Positions 51,704-60,663 of a DNA stretch of 64,000 nt are shown piece after piece. The DNA comes from Bradyrhizobium japonicum USDA 6. GTDB taxonomy: Bacteria > Pseudomonadota > Alphaproteobacteria > Rhizobiales > Xanthobacteraceae. Position 1 is the first letter of the stretch, and the number at the start of each line of letters is the position of its first letter. The translations under genes were made by a program, and so were the position numbers. The stretch lies in NCBI RefSeq assembly GCF_000284375.1, contig NC_017249.1:4628001-4692000 (forward strand), read 5' to 3'. The notes below the pieces were generated by a model that worked only from the letters and a program-made list of their open reading frames with translations, did not search any database and was not told the origin of the DNA.

Positions 51704-54048
51704 GCCTTGCCCTTCTGACCCCCGCCTTTTCCTTTGTTCTTGCCCTTCTTGGGTTTGCCGGACTTTTGCTTCGGCGGCTTGCGTTTTTTATCCGGACTGC
51801 GTCCAGGATGTGCCTTGAACGAGGGGCGACGTTGTGGGCCGGGACTCCTGCGGTCGCGCGGTGCGGTCTCGCTGGAGGACGACAGCAGCTCGAAGCGCAG
51901 CGCGCCCGCGATGGGGGCCGCTTCGATCAGGCGGACGTCGACGACGTCGCCGAGTTGATACATGGTGCCGCTGCGCGTGCCGACGAGCGCGTGCCGGCTC
52001 TCGTCATAGTTGAAATATTCCGTGCCAAGGGATCGGATCGGGATCAGGCCGTCGGCGCCGGTCTCGGCGAGCTTGACGAACAGGCCGGCGCGGGTGACGC
52101 CGGAGACGCGGCCCTGGAAGCTCGCGCCGATGCGGTCGGCGAGGTGATGGGCGATCAGCCGGTCGACGGTCTCGCGCTCCGCCTTCATCGCGCGCCGCTC
52201 GGTCACCGAGATGTGGGCTGCGACCTCGCCGAGGCTTTCCGGCGTCTCGCTGTCGGGCAGGGCGCCTTCGCCGAGGCCGAGCGCGCGGACCAGCGCGCGG
52301 TGCACGACGAGGTCGGCATAGCGGCGGATCGGCGAGGTGAAATGCGCGTAGCGGCGCAGGTTCAGGCCGAAATGACCGTAATTCTCGGCGGAATATTCGG
52401 CCTGGGCCTGGGCGCGCAGCACGACCTCGCTCACCAGCGGGAAGTGGTCGTGGCCTTCGAGCTGCGCCAGCACGCGGTTGAACAAAGCCGGGCGCAGCGC
52501 GCCGCCTTTCGCGAACGGAACGTCCAGCGTCTCCAGAAATTCCGCGAGCGCGTGGACCTTCTCCAGCGTCGGCTCGTCATGCACGCGGTAGATCAGCGGG
52601 AGCGACTTCTTCTCCAGCATCTCGGCCGCCGCGACGTTGGCGAGGATCATGAACTCCTCGATCAGCTTGTGCGCATCGAGACGTTCAGGCACGACGACGC
52701 GATCGACCGTGCCGTCGCTCTTCAACAGGATCTTGCGCTCGGGCAGATCGAGATTGAGCGGATCGCGCTCGTCGCGGGCGCGCTTGGCGCAGGCATAGGC
52801 GGCATAGAGCGGCCGCAGGATCGGATCGAGCAGGGGGCCGGTGGTGTCGTCGGGCCGGCCGTCGATCGCGGCCTGCGCCTGCGCATAGTTCAGCTTCGCC
52901 GCCGAGCGCATCAGGATGCGGTGGAAGCTGTGCGAGCGCTTGCGACCATCGGGGCCGAGCACCATCCGCACCGCGAGCGCGCCACGCGGCTCGCCCGGCA
53001 CCAGCGAGCAGAGATTGTTGGAGATGCGCTCGGGCAGCATCGGCACGACGCGGTCCGGGAAATACACCGAGTTGCCGCGATCGAGCGCGTCGCGGTCGAG
53101 CGCGGTGCCCGGCCGCACGTAGAAGCTGACATCGGCAATGGCGACATCGACGATGAAGCCGCCTCTGTTGTTCGGATCGGGATCGGGCTGGGCATGCACC
53201 GCGTCGTCGTGGTCCTTCGCATCCGGCGGATCGATGGTCACGAGCGGCACGTCGCGCCAGTCTTCACGTCCTTTCAGATTGGCCGGCTCTGCCGCTTCGG
53301 CTTCACGCTCTGCTGCGGGCCGGAACTGCAGGGGGATGTCGTGCGCGTAGATCGCGATCAGGCTGATCGCCTTCTCCGACTTGACCGAGCCGAGCTTCTC
53401 CTTGACCCGGCCGGAGGCCAGCCCAAACGCGCGCGAGCGGATGATGTCGACGCTGACGAGGTCGCCGTCCTGCGCGCCGTGCGTGTCGGCTGCGGCGATG
53501 TTCAGCTCGCGGTCGGCGGACTTCTTGTCGACCGGGACCAGCCGTCCGCCGCCTTCGGGCAGACTGCGGAACACGCCGAGGATGCGGCTCTTCGTCTTGT
53601 CGAAGACCTTGATGATGTGGCCGCGATAGGCCGGACCTTCGTTCTCATCCGAGCGCTCGACACGCAGCAGCGCGCGATCGCCGATTCCGGCCGCGGTGCC
53701 GGGCTTTGGCCGGCGTGGCATGACGATGAGGATTTTTGGCGGTTCGCCGCTTTCGACCTCGTCCCATTCGGTGGGGGAGGCGATCAGCTCGCCGTCACTG
53801 TCACGGCCGGTGATGTCGGCGACCAACGTCGACGGGAGCGCGTCCGGCTCGGAAACCTTGTGGCGTTTCTTCTTGATGGTGCCGTCGTCGGCGAGCTCGC
53901 GCAGCATGCGCTTGAGCTCGATGCGATCGGCGTTCTTCAGGCCGAACTCGCGCGCAATTTCGCGGGTCCCGACCTTTCCGGGATTTGCCTTGATGAAGGC
54001 GACGATGGCGCTCCGGTCGGGAAAGCCACGGTCATTCTTGCGTTTCAC
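51697..54048 (-). CDS. rnr: Ribonuclease R
   Basis: 783 residues. N-terminal winged-helix (about 8-65), cold-shock domain, RNB catalytic domain with VTIDPPDAKDHDDAVHA (metal-binding Asp cluster), and a C-terminal S1 domain (ASFQGRVSGVTRAGLFVKLA). A Lys/Gly-rich tail (about 740-783) ends the protein, as in E. coli RNase R. The enzyme is a processive 3'-5' exonuclease that degrades structured RNA and acts in quality control. It lies between topA and DUF983. Confidence 0.97.
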   Translation of the reverse strand: MKRKNDRGFPDRSAIVAFIKANPGKVGTREIAREFGLKNADRIELKRMLRELADDGTIKKKRHKVSEPDALPSTLVADITGRDSDGELIASPTEWDEVESGEPPKILIVMPRRPKPGTAAGIGDRALLRVERSDENEGPAYRGHIIKVFDKTKSRILGVFRSLPEGGGRLVPVDKKSADRELNIAAADTHGAQDGDLVSVDIIRSRAFGLASGRVKEKLGSVKSEKAISLIAIYAHDIPLQFRPAAEREAEAAEPANLKGREDWRDVPLVTIDPPDAKDHDDAVHAQPDPDPNNRGGFIVDVAIADVSFYVRPGTALDRDALDRGNSVYFPDRVVPMLPERISNNLCSLVPGEPRGALAVRMVLGPDGRKRSHSFHRILMRSAAKLNYAQAQAAIDGRPDDTTGPLLDPILRPLYAAYACAKRARDERDPLNLDLPERKILLKSDGTVDRVVVPERLDAHKLIEEFMILANVAAAEMLEKKSLPLIYRVHDEPTLEKVHALAEFLETLDVPFAKGGALRPALFNRVLAQLEGHDHFPLVSEVVLRAQAQAEYSAENYGHFGLNLRRYAHFTSPIRRYADLVVHRALVRALGLGEGALPDSETPESLGEVAAHISVTERRAMKAERETVDRLIAHHLADRIGASFQGRVSGVTRAGLFVKLAETGADGLIPIRSLGTEYFNYDESRHALVGTRSGTMYQLGDVVDVRLIEAAPIAGALRFELLSSSSETAPRDRRSPGPQRRPSFKAHPGRSPDKKRKPPKQKSGKPKKGKNKGKGGGQKGKAW

Positions 54049-54067
54049 TTAACCTCTAATTCTTGAT

Positions 54068-56815
54068 CTAGGTCTTGCCGGCACTCTTCTTGGCCGGAGC
54101 CTTGGGGGCGGCGGCCTTGGTCGGCGACGTTTTTGCGGTCGACGACACGGCGGCGCGCGCCTTGCTGGTGGATTCGGATTTGGGTTTGGCCGCCTTCTTC
54201 GCGGCCGGTTTCTTCGGCTTCGGCGCGGCGTCATCGCCGTCCGCGGCCTTCTCCGCAGCCTTCTTGGCCTTGGCCGGCTTCGCGGCTTTCTTCGCCTTGG
54301 TCTTGCCGCCGCCCTTGGCCGCGCGCTCGTCGATCAGCGCGATCGCCTGCGGCAGCGTGACGGTGTCCTTTTCGAACTCGGCCGGGATCGTCGCGTTGAC
54401 GCCGCCTGCCGTGACATAGGCGCCGTAACGGCCGCTCTTCACCGTGACGGTGCCGAGGGTCGGATGATCGCCGATCGCCTTGCCGGGGTCGGCGCCGAAG
54501 CGACGGCTCGGGCCCTTGGCGACCTTTTCCGCGATCAGTGTCACCGCGCGGTTGAGGCCGATATCGAAGACCTCGTCGCCGCTCTCCAGGCTGGCGTAGG
54601 TCTTCTCGTGCTTCACGAACGGCCCGAAACGGCCGAGTCCTGCCGTGATCGGCTGACCGGTCTCCGGATGCTTGCCGATCTCGCGCGGCAGCGACAACAG
54701 CTTCAGCGCAAGCTCGAGCTCGACATCGCCGGGCGAGGTGCCCTTCGGGATGCCCGCGCGCTTCGGCTTCTCGCCTTCCTCGTAATCCTTGGGCTCGCCG
54801 AGCTGGATGTAGGGCCCAAAGCGGCCGGCCTTGACCCAGACATCGCGACCGGTGTCGGGATCCTGGCCGAGCGAACGGTCGGCGGTGGTCTCGCTGTCGG
54901 CGGCGAGCTGGCGGGTGTAGCGGCATTCCGGATAGTTCGAGCAGCCGACGAAGGCGCCGAACTTGCCGGCCTTGAGATTGAGCCGGCCGTTGCCGCAGCT
55001 CGGGCACTGCCTGATATCGCCGCCATCGGCGCGGGGCGGATAGATGTGCTGGCCCAGCATGTCGTCGAGCACGTCGAGCACCTGGGCTACGCGCAGATCC
55101 TTGATCTCGTCGACGGCGCCGATGAAGCCGGTCCAGAAGTCCTTCAGCACCTGCTGCCAGGAGATCTCGTTGTTGGAGATGCGGTCGAGCTGCTCCTCCA
55201 GATTGGCGGTGAAGTCGTATTCGACGTAGCGGTTGAAGAAGCTTTCGAGGAAGGCGACCACGACGCGGCCCTTGTCCTCGCCGTGAAGGCGCTTCTTCTC
55301 CAGCTTGACGTAGCCGCGGTCCTTCAGGACCTGGAGGATCGAGGCATAGGTCGAGGGACGGCCGATGCCGAGCTCTTCCATGCGCTTGACCAGCGAGGCC
55401 TCCGAGAAGCGCGGCGGCGGCTCGGTGAAGTGCTGGGTGACGGCGAGTGACTGCCGCTTGAGCGCGTCGTTCGGGCTCATCGCGGGCAGACGGCGCGAAT
55501 CCTCGTCTTCCTCGTCGTCGCGGCCTTCCTGGTAGAGCGCGAGGAAGCCGTCGAACTTGACGACCTGACCCGTCGCACGCAGCTCCAGCGTTCGGGAGCC
55601 TGCCTTCGCGGTGATGTCGACGGTGGTGCGCTCGAGCTCGGCCGATTCCATCTGGCTCGCGATGGTGCGCTTCCAGATCAGCTCATAGAGTCGCGCCTGG
55701 TCGGCGTCGAGCTTGCGGCTCATGCTGTCGGGGCGGCGCGACATGTCGGTCGGACGGATCGCTTCGTGCGCTTCCTGGGCATTCTTGGCCTTGGCCTGAT
55801 ACTGGCGCGGGGCCTCCGGCACATAGGCGTTGCCGTAATCCTCGCCGATCACCTTGCGCGCCTGGGTGATCGCGGACGGATCGATCTGCACGCCGTCGGT
55901 ACGCATATAAGTAATGAGTCCGGTGGTCTCGCCGCCGATGTCGATGCCTTCATAAAGGCGCTGCGCGATGCGCATCGTGTGTGCTGGCGCAAAACCGTAT
56001 TTGCGGCTGGCTTCCTGCTGCAGCGTCGAGGTGGTGAAAGGGGCCTGCGGATTGCGCCGGGCCGGCTTCGCATCGACCGCGGTCACGGCATAGGCGGCTG
56101 CTTCCAGCGCCTTCTTGAAGTCTTCGGCTTCCGCGCCGCTGCCGACGTCGAGGCGCTGGATCTTCTTGCCGTCGGCGCCGACGAGGCGCGCCTCGAAGGC
56201 GTCGCCGCGCGGCGTCAGCAGCGTCGCGATCAGCGACCAGTATTCGCGCGGCACGAACTTCTCGATTTCGAGCTCGCGGTCGCAGACCAGCCGCAGTGCC
56301 ACCGACTGCACGCGGCCGGCCGAGCGGGCGCCCGGCAGCTTGCGCCAGAGCACGGGGGAGAGGGTGAAGCCCACCAGATAGTCCAGCGCCCGGCGCGCCA
56401 TGTAGGCGTCGACCAGCGCGCCGTCGATCTGGCGCGGATTCTTCATCGCATCCGTGACCGCCTGCTTGGTGATGGCGTTGAACACCACGCGCTCGATCTT
56501 CTGATCCTTCAGCGCGCGCTTTTCCTTCAGCACCTCCAGCACGTGCCAGGAGATGGCCTCGCCCTCGCGATCAGGGTCGGTCGCCAGAATCAGGCGGTCG
56601 GCGCCCTTCAGGGACTTGGCGATATCGTTGAGCCGGCCGGCCGCCTTGGGGTCGACCTCCCAGATCATCTTGAAATTTGCGTCCGGATCGACGGAACCGT
56701 TCTTCGCCGGGAGGTCGCGGACATGGCCGAACGAGGCCAGAACCTCGTAGGACGAGCCCAGATACTTGTTGATCGTCTTGGCTTTCGCCGGCGACTCCAC
56801 AATGACGATATTCAT
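54068..56815 (-). CDS. topA: DNA topoisomerase I
   Basis: 915 residues from ATG 56815; the longer open frame above is upstream DNA. The TOPRIM domain starts MNIVIVESPAKAKTINKYLG with LILATDPDREGEAISW (metal Asp). The catalytic Tyr is in TGLITYMRTDG. A C4 zinc ribbon (CPSCGNGRLNLKAGKFGAFV ... CSNYPEC) and topo C-terminal repeats (GRFGPYIQLG, GRFGPFVKHE, GRYGAYVTAG) follow. The last 110 residues are Lys/Ala-rich and basic, a DNA-binding tail. It relaxes negative supercoils. It is followed 19 bp downstream by rnr. Confidence 0.97.
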   Translation of the reverse strand: MNIVIVESPAKAKTINKYLGSSYEVLASFGHVRDLPAKNGSVDPDANFKMIWEVDPKAAGRLNDIAKSLKGADRLILATDPDREGEAISWHVLEVLKEKRALKDQKIERVVFNAITKQAVTDAMKNPRQIDGALVDAYMARRALDYLVGFTLSPVLWRKLPGARSAGRVQSVALRLVCDRELEIEKFVPREYWSLIATLLTPRGDAFEARLVGADGKKIQRLDVGSGAEAEDFKKALEAAAYAVTAVDAKPARRNPQAPFTTSTLQQEASRKYGFAPAHTMRIAQRLYEGIDIGGETTGLITYMRTDGVQIDPSAITQARKVIGEDYGNAYVPEAPRQYQAKAKNAQEAHEAIRPTDMSRRPDSMSRKLDADQARLYELIWKRTIASQMESAELERTTVDITAKAGSRTLELRATGQVVKFDGFLALYQEGRDDEEDEDSRRLPAMSPNDALKRQSLAVTQHFTEPPPRFSEASLVKRMEELGIGRPSTYASILQVLKDRGYVKLEKKRLHGEDKGRVVVAFLESFFNRYVEYDFTANLEEQLDRISNNEISWQQVLKDFWTGFIGAVDEIKDLRVAQVLDVLDDMLGQHIYPPRADGGDIRQCPSCGNGRLNLKAGKFGAFVGCSNYPECRYTRQLAADSETTADRSLGQDPDTGRDVWVKAGRFGPYIQLGEPKDYEEGEKPKRAGIPKGTSPGDVELELALKLLSLPREIGKHPETGQPITAGLGRFGPFVKHEKTYASLESGDEVFDIGLNRAVTLIAEKVAKGPSRRFGADPGKAIGDHPTLGTVTVKSGRYGAYVTAGGVNATIPAEFEKDTVTLPQAIALIDERAAKGGGKTKAKKAAKPAKAKKAAEKAADGDDAAPKPKKPAAKKAAKPKSESTSKARAAVSSTAKTSPTKAAAPKAPAKKSAGKT

Positions 56816-57042
56816 GTAGTTCCAGTAACTTACGGGGAAATTACGAGCCGCTTTCGATGAGATTCGGATCGGCCGTTTCGACCCGAACATGGGTGGTGAG
56901 ACCCTCGCTGTCAAATCGAGGGGTGTTGAAAGCACCCCGAATGGGAAAAGTTTCATATCGAGAAAGTTGCAAAATACCACCTTGGAGTTGCGGTCAATGT
57001 CGGCGTAGAGTCCTCCCGGGGCATGGATTCGGGTGGGGTCTG

Positions 57043-57282
57043 GTGACTAAGCCAGGAAAGAAACGGGCGCGCGCCGCATCAGGCGCGCCGGGGGGCTCGC
57101 GCGGTGAGGAACCAGGGGAGGGCGGCGTCGATGAGGCCGTCGCCTTCATCGCCGAGCAGGTCGGGGCGTTGCGCAAGCTCGCCGAGCGCCACAAGCTCGA
57201 TGTGCTGCATTATCTCCTGGGGATGACCAAGCTGGAGGCGGACGAGCACTTGCGGCTGCGGAGCAAGCGCAAGCTGTCGTAG
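57043..57282 (+). CDS. Small hypothetical protein
   Basis: 79 residues from GTG 57043, preceded by GGTGGGG. The N-terminal part is basic and low-complexity (KPGKKRARAASGAPGGSRG); the second half, DEAVAFIAEQVGALRKLAER and LDVLHYLLGMTKLEADEHLR, is a helical pair that looks conserved. No known domain. It is divergent from topA. A longer frame above (to 56857) overlaps the topA promoter and is not used. Confidence 0.6.
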   Translation: MTKPGKKRARAASGAPGGSRGEEPGEGGVDEAVAFIAEQVGALRKLAERHKLDVLHYLLGMTKLEADEHLRLRSKRKLS

Positions 57283-57304
57283 CGGCGCTTACTATCCAAT
57301 CCGC

Positions 57305-57414
57305 CATCCTGAGGTGCTCGCGTAGCGAGCCTCGAAGGATGAGCGGCCGAGATGCCGCAGCCGGGCCGGCGCCCTTCGAGGGCCGCTGAAGAAGCGGCCA
57401 CCTCAGGGTGACGG
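57305..57414. repeat. Dispersed palindromic repeat, CATCCTGAGGTG type
   Basis: Outer arms CATCCTGAGGTG (57305-57316) and CCACCTCAGGGTGACG (57399-57413); inner CCTCGAAGG and CCCTTCGAGG are complementary. It can fold as a nested hairpin and lies after the small gene stop. Confidence 0.75.
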
Positions 57415-57443
57415 TGATATATGGAGGCGCGCTGCATCAACCG

Positions 57444-57522
57444 CGTCATTGCGAGCGCAGCGAAGCAATCCAGAGTCTTGCCGCGGTGGGATTCTGGATT
57501 GCTTGCGACGCTCGCAATGACG
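57444..57522. repeat. Dispersed palindromic element, CGTCATTGCGAG type (second copy)
   Basis: Begins CGTCATTGCGAGCGCAGCGA and ends CGCTCGCAATGACG, with GCAATCCAGA/TCTGGATTGC inside. It is the same family as 23325-23404 and lies 8 bp beyond the flavoprotein gene stop. A fragment (GCTCGCAATGACGG) is near 58158. Confidence 0.85.
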
Positions 57523-57529
57523 GATGTGG

Positions 57530-58084
57530 TTAGCCGTTGCGCTTTGCCAATTTGGCCAAACGCTGGCCGAGATATTCAGCCGTGCAGAGGTCACTCTGCA
57601 GCAACGCACCGTCGACCAAATGTGTCGCAAGGCCGAACTGGCTGCCCAAACGATTGCGGCCGCTCGGATCCTCGCCTCCGGGAATGTCGAGTCCGCACCA
57701 GAGCATGCCGTGCTGCGCGGCCAGGATCGTAAAGTAGGTCAACGTGTGCAGTTGATCGCCGCCTGCGCAGGCACCCGTCGTGAATCCGGCTGCGATCTTG
57801 TCGGCCCATCGCTGCTGGCTCCATCGGTAGCTTGAAGCGTCTGCGAAGGCTTTGAACTGGGCCGCCGGGCCGCCCATGTAGGTCGGGCTGCCGAATGCGA
57901 CCGCGTCAGCGCGGTCGATCGTTTCGAACAAGCGTTCATTCTGGAAGCGGCTTGACACGATGTCGTCGCCGGTGATGCGACAAAGCGCGACGTCCGCCAT
58001 GCCATCCGCGCCGCGCGTCACCGCATGCGCCAGCTTCTCAGTGGTGCCGGAGATGGAAAAATAGACGATGGCGAGCAGGGGCAT
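57530..58084 (-). CDS. Flavodoxin-like NAD(P)H reductase (WrbA/YwqN-like)
   Basis: 184 residues. FMN-site segments: AIVYFSISGTTEKLAHAV (P-loop-like phosphate site), FGSPTYMGGPAAQFKAF and FTTGACAGGDQLHTLTYF. The family reduces quinones or other electrophiles with NAD(P)H. Cytoplasmic. The HxlR gene upstream is on the same strand, 107 bp away. Confidence 0.88.
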   Translation of the reverse strand: MPLLAIVYFSISGTTEKLAHAVTRGADGMADVALCRITGDDIVSSRFQNERLFETIDRADAVAFGSPTYMGGPAAQFKAFADASSYRWSQQRWADKIAAGFTTGACAGGDQLHTLTYFTILAAQHGMLWCGLDIPGGEDPSGRNRLGSQFGLATHLVDGALLQSDLCTAEYLGQRLAKLAKRNG

Positions 58085-58191
58085 GGTGATGCTGCCGCTT
58101 TGGTGGACTTAGCCATCTTTGACGGCGTCTATATTTTGTACAAGTCCCTCCGCTGCGCTCGCAATGACGGTGTGGCGGCAGTTGTGCGTCG

Positions 58192-58659
58192 TCACGCCGA
58201 CCGCCTGCGCGGCGGCGGCCGTAGCTTCACCATCGTGTCCGCGGGCGTGAGCAATCGCCCGTCCTCCGCGCGCATTTCGAGCTTCCGGATCGGGCGGCCT
58301 TTCTCGCGATCGACGAGAATGGTCGTGATCTCCTCGGGGTGATCGTCGAACTCCTCGCTCCACTGCCGGAGCGCCACCAGGATCGGGAAGGTGCCGCGGC
58401 CCTTTGGCGTCAGCACATATTCCTGATAGGCGCTGCCGTCGGAGGCGGGGGCGGTGGCGAGGATGCCGTGGTCCACAAGTGAGCGCAGCCGCACGGCCAG
58501 AATGTTCTTGGCCATGCCGAGCTTGCTCTGAAACTCGCCGAAGCGGCGCAGGCCGAACAGCGCCTCGCGGATGATCAGCAGCGACCACCAGTCGCCGATC
58601 GCTTCCAGCGACCGCGCGATCGGGCAGGAATCGCCCTCGAAGCTCGTTCGTTTCACCAT
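58192..58659 (-). CDS. HxlR-family regulator
   Basis: 155 residues. CPIARSLEAIGDWWSLLIIR and GLRRFGEFQSKLGMAKNILAVR are the winged-helix HxlR pattern, with Cys12 in the redox-sensing position. It is divergent from an SDR gene with a 121-bp gap containing an 18-bp perfect dyad. It probably represses that SDR and itself, and is released by a reactive compound. The C-terminal tail is basic (RPPPRRRSA). Confidence 0.9.
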   Translation of the reverse strand: MVKRTSFEGDSCPIARSLEAIGDWWSLLIIREALFGLRRFGEFQSKLGMAKNILAVRLRSLVDHGILATAPASDGSAYQEYVLTPKGRGTFPILVALRQWSEEFDDHPEEITTILVDREKGRPIRKLEMRAEDGRLLTPADTMVKLRPPPRRRSA

Positions 58660-58710
58660 CGTCCTGGTCCTGTCGCGTTCGCCCGATTTCGGCGGCGATC
58701 ACGCGTTTGT

Positions 58711-58769
58711 GTGGTTGCATCATAAAACCATATGCCCTAGATGGCAACATAGTTTTATGATGCAACCAC
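58711..58769. promoter_or_regulatory. 18-bp perfect inverted repeat between HxlR and SDR genes
   Basis: GTGGTTGCATCATAAAAC (58711-58728) is perfectly complementary to 58752-58769, with a 23-bp spacer. The right arm ends just before GGAG and the GTG start of the SDR gene. It probably binds HxlR dimers at both arms. Confidence 0.85.
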
Positions 58770-58780
58770 TGGAGACGATC

Positions 58781-59554
58781 GTGAGACTGAAGAACAAGAC
58801 GGCATTGATTACGGGCGGCAATAGCGGCATTGGCCTGGCGACGGCAAAGCTGTTCGTGGCCGAGGGCGCGAAGGTGATCATCACCGGGCGCAACAAGGAG
58901 ACGCTTGAGGCCGCGGCGAAGGAGCTTGGCCCGAACGGGTTCGCGGTCGCAGCCGACGCCACCGACATTGCCGCGACTGAAGCTGCGATCAAGAAGGGCG
59001 CCGAAAAATTCGGCAAGCTCGACATCGTGTTCGCCAATGCCGGCATTCCCGGCGGCACGCCGCTCGGTTCGGCGACATTGGAGGTTTTCGAGAAGGTCAT
59101 CAGCACCAACCTCACCGGCGTGTTCTTCACGGTGCAGTCGGCGCTGCCCTACATCAACGACAATGCCTCGATCATCCTCAACGGCTCGGTGATATCAGTG
59201 CTCGGCATTCCCGGCTATTCGGCCTATGGCGCCGCCAAGGCCGGTGTGCGCGCGATGGCGCGGATCATGGCGTCGGAACTGTCGCCACGCGGGATTCGCG
59301 TCAACGTCGTCGCGCCGGGCGCGATCCGCACGCCGATCTGGGGCGCTGCGATCGCAACGCCCGAAGCCGAGAAGGCGTTCGAGAAGCGCATCGGGCTGGC
59401 GACGCCGCTTGGGCGCATTGGTGAACCAGATCACATCTCGAAGACGGTGCTGTTCCTTGCGTCGGACGATGCCGCGCACATCCAAGGCCAGGAGATCTTC
59501 GTCGACGGTGGCGCGGTTGCGTCTCCGGCTGGCGCGCCGATCTATCGCGGCTGA
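58781..59554 (+). CDS. Short-chain dehydrogenase/reductase
   Basis: 257 residues from GTG 58781, GGAG six bases upstream; the frame above covers the operator. TGGNSGIGLATAKLF, FANAGIPGGTPLG, and SVISVLGIPGYSAYGAAKAG (Ser, Tyr, Lys catalytic set) are complete; a C-terminal QEIFVDGGAV motif completes the fold. It is NAD(P)-dependent. Being under HxlR control suggests a role in removing electrophiles or aldehydes. Upstream HxlR is divergent. Confidence 0.93.
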   Translation: MRLKNKTALITGGNSGIGLATAKLFVAEGAKVIITGRNKETLEAAAKELGPNGFAVAADATDIAATEAAIKKGAEKFGKLDIVFANAGIPGGTPLGSATLEVFEKVISTNLTGVFFTVQSALPYINDNASIILNGSVISVLGIPGYSAYGAAKAGVRAMARIMASELSPRGIRVNVVAPGAIRTPIWGAAIATPEAEKAFEKRIGLATPLGRIGEPDHISKTVLFLASDDAAHIQGQEIFVDGGAVASPAGAPIYRG

Positions 59555-59729
59555 TCGACGTTTGCGAAAATTGAATCGGTCTGCGCGACGACATCGGTTG
59601 TGCCGACCGGTTCATACACCTTGATGGCTGTATTCCTCTGAACCTTGCGTGAGGCGTTGAACCTTCGCTTGCGCTGCCGAGACACTTTTGCGGGCAGGGG
59701 TCATAAGACTCACTTTCAGGGAGCCCGCG

Positions 59730-59912
59730 ATGTCAAAGGCAGCTCGTATTTTTCCGTCGATTTCAGAACCGCCTATTTACACCGAAGATTCCGCCATTCC
59801 CGCCAAGCACTCCGAAACGTCCGAGTTCATCGGGGTGGCACTTTTCTCAGGCATCGGGCTGTTCATTTCGCTCGTCGCCGTCATTCTTGGCGTTCAGGGC
59901 GCCTGGTTTTAG
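59730..59912 (+). CDS. Small single-pass membrane protein
   Basis: 60 residues from ATG 59730, with AGGGAG six bases upstream. The N-terminal 33 residues are polar (PSISEPPIYTEDSAIPAKHS); residues 35-58 form one hydrophobic helix (FIGVALFSGIGLFISLVAVI). No known family. The good ribosome-binding site and composition support it as a real gene. It is flanked by the SDR and azoreductase genes. Confidence 0.65.
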   Translation: MSKAARIFPSISEPPIYTEDSAIPAKHSETSEFIGVALFSGIGLFISLVAVILGVQGAWF

Positions 59913-59970
59913 CGCTGTCGAATTCTCAGCCGCCGCCGGAATCCGGCAGCGGCTGGCGTCGGCGTAAGTC

Positions 59971-60579
59971 TTACGCCGCCTGCAGGCTGGTGGCAGCCTG
60001 AAGCGCTCCGGCCAGCGCTTTCTCGCGATGCTCAGGGCCAACCTGGATGCCGTCGGCGACGATGAATTCGGGGCTCGTGATGCCCATGAACGCGAACACG
60101 CCGCGCAAATAGGTTTCGAGGTGCTCGAGCGAGGCGGCCGGCGTGCCCGGGCCGTAATAGCCGCCGCGCGAGATCGCCACGATGACGCGCTTGTTGCCGG
60201 CAAGGCCCTGCGGGCCGTTCGCATCGTATTTGAACGTTTTCCCCGCCACGAGGACGCGGTCGATCCAGGCCTTGAGCTGGCTCGGGATCGTAAAATTGTA
60301 CATGGGCGCGCCGATCACGACGATATCGGCATCGAGGAATTCGTTGAGCACGGCCGCGCTCGCGGCAAGGTCGGGTCCGAGTTCCGCCGGCGCCGGCGCG
60401 CCTTGCGCGGCCGCGAGGTGCGAGCCGGAGAGGTGGGCGAGCGGGATCTGCGTCAAATCGCGATAGACGAGGTCGAGCGACGGCGTCGCCTGCCTGAGAC
60501 GGTCGACGATGGCGGCGGAAACCTGCCGTGAGACGGAGTGGGGACCGAGCACGCTGGAGTCGATATGGAGGAGTTTCAT
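59971..60579 (-). CDS. azoR: FMN-dependent NADH:quinone/azo reductase
   Basis: 202 residues, the standard length. [17 protein letters not shown] (FMN phosphate site), [20 protein letters not shown] and [11 protein letters not shown] are diagnostic of AzoR. It reduces azo bonds and quinones with NADH through FMN. AGGTG stands seven bases before the ATG. It is divergent from an HxlR-like gene, a frequent pairing. Confidence 0.95.
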   Translation of the reverse strand: MKLLHIDSSVLGPHSVSRQVSAAIVDRLRQATPSLDLVYRDLTQIPLAHLSGSHLAAAQGAPAPAELGPDLAASAAVLNEFLDADIVVIGAPMYNFTIPSQLKAWIDRVLVAGKTFKYDANGPQGLAGNKRVIVAISRGGYYGPGTPAASLEHLETYLRGVFAFMGITSPEFIVADGIQVGPEHREKALAGALQAATSLQAA

Positions 60580-60663
60580 TGGGGTTCACCTATGGTATAG
60601 ATTTGTAACCCGCACTACATGAGTGACTGTCAAATTCCCCGCAAGAACGCACTTTTTTGAGCC

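Noticed and set aside
51679..54066. 795-codon open frame on the plus strand opposite rnr
   Set aside because: It is antisense to a clear RNase R gene. High GC makes long antisense frames common; its translation is low in hydrophobic structure and shows no domain.
54464..56860. Long plus-strand frames opposite topA
   Set aside because: These are antisense shadows of topA caused by codon bias.
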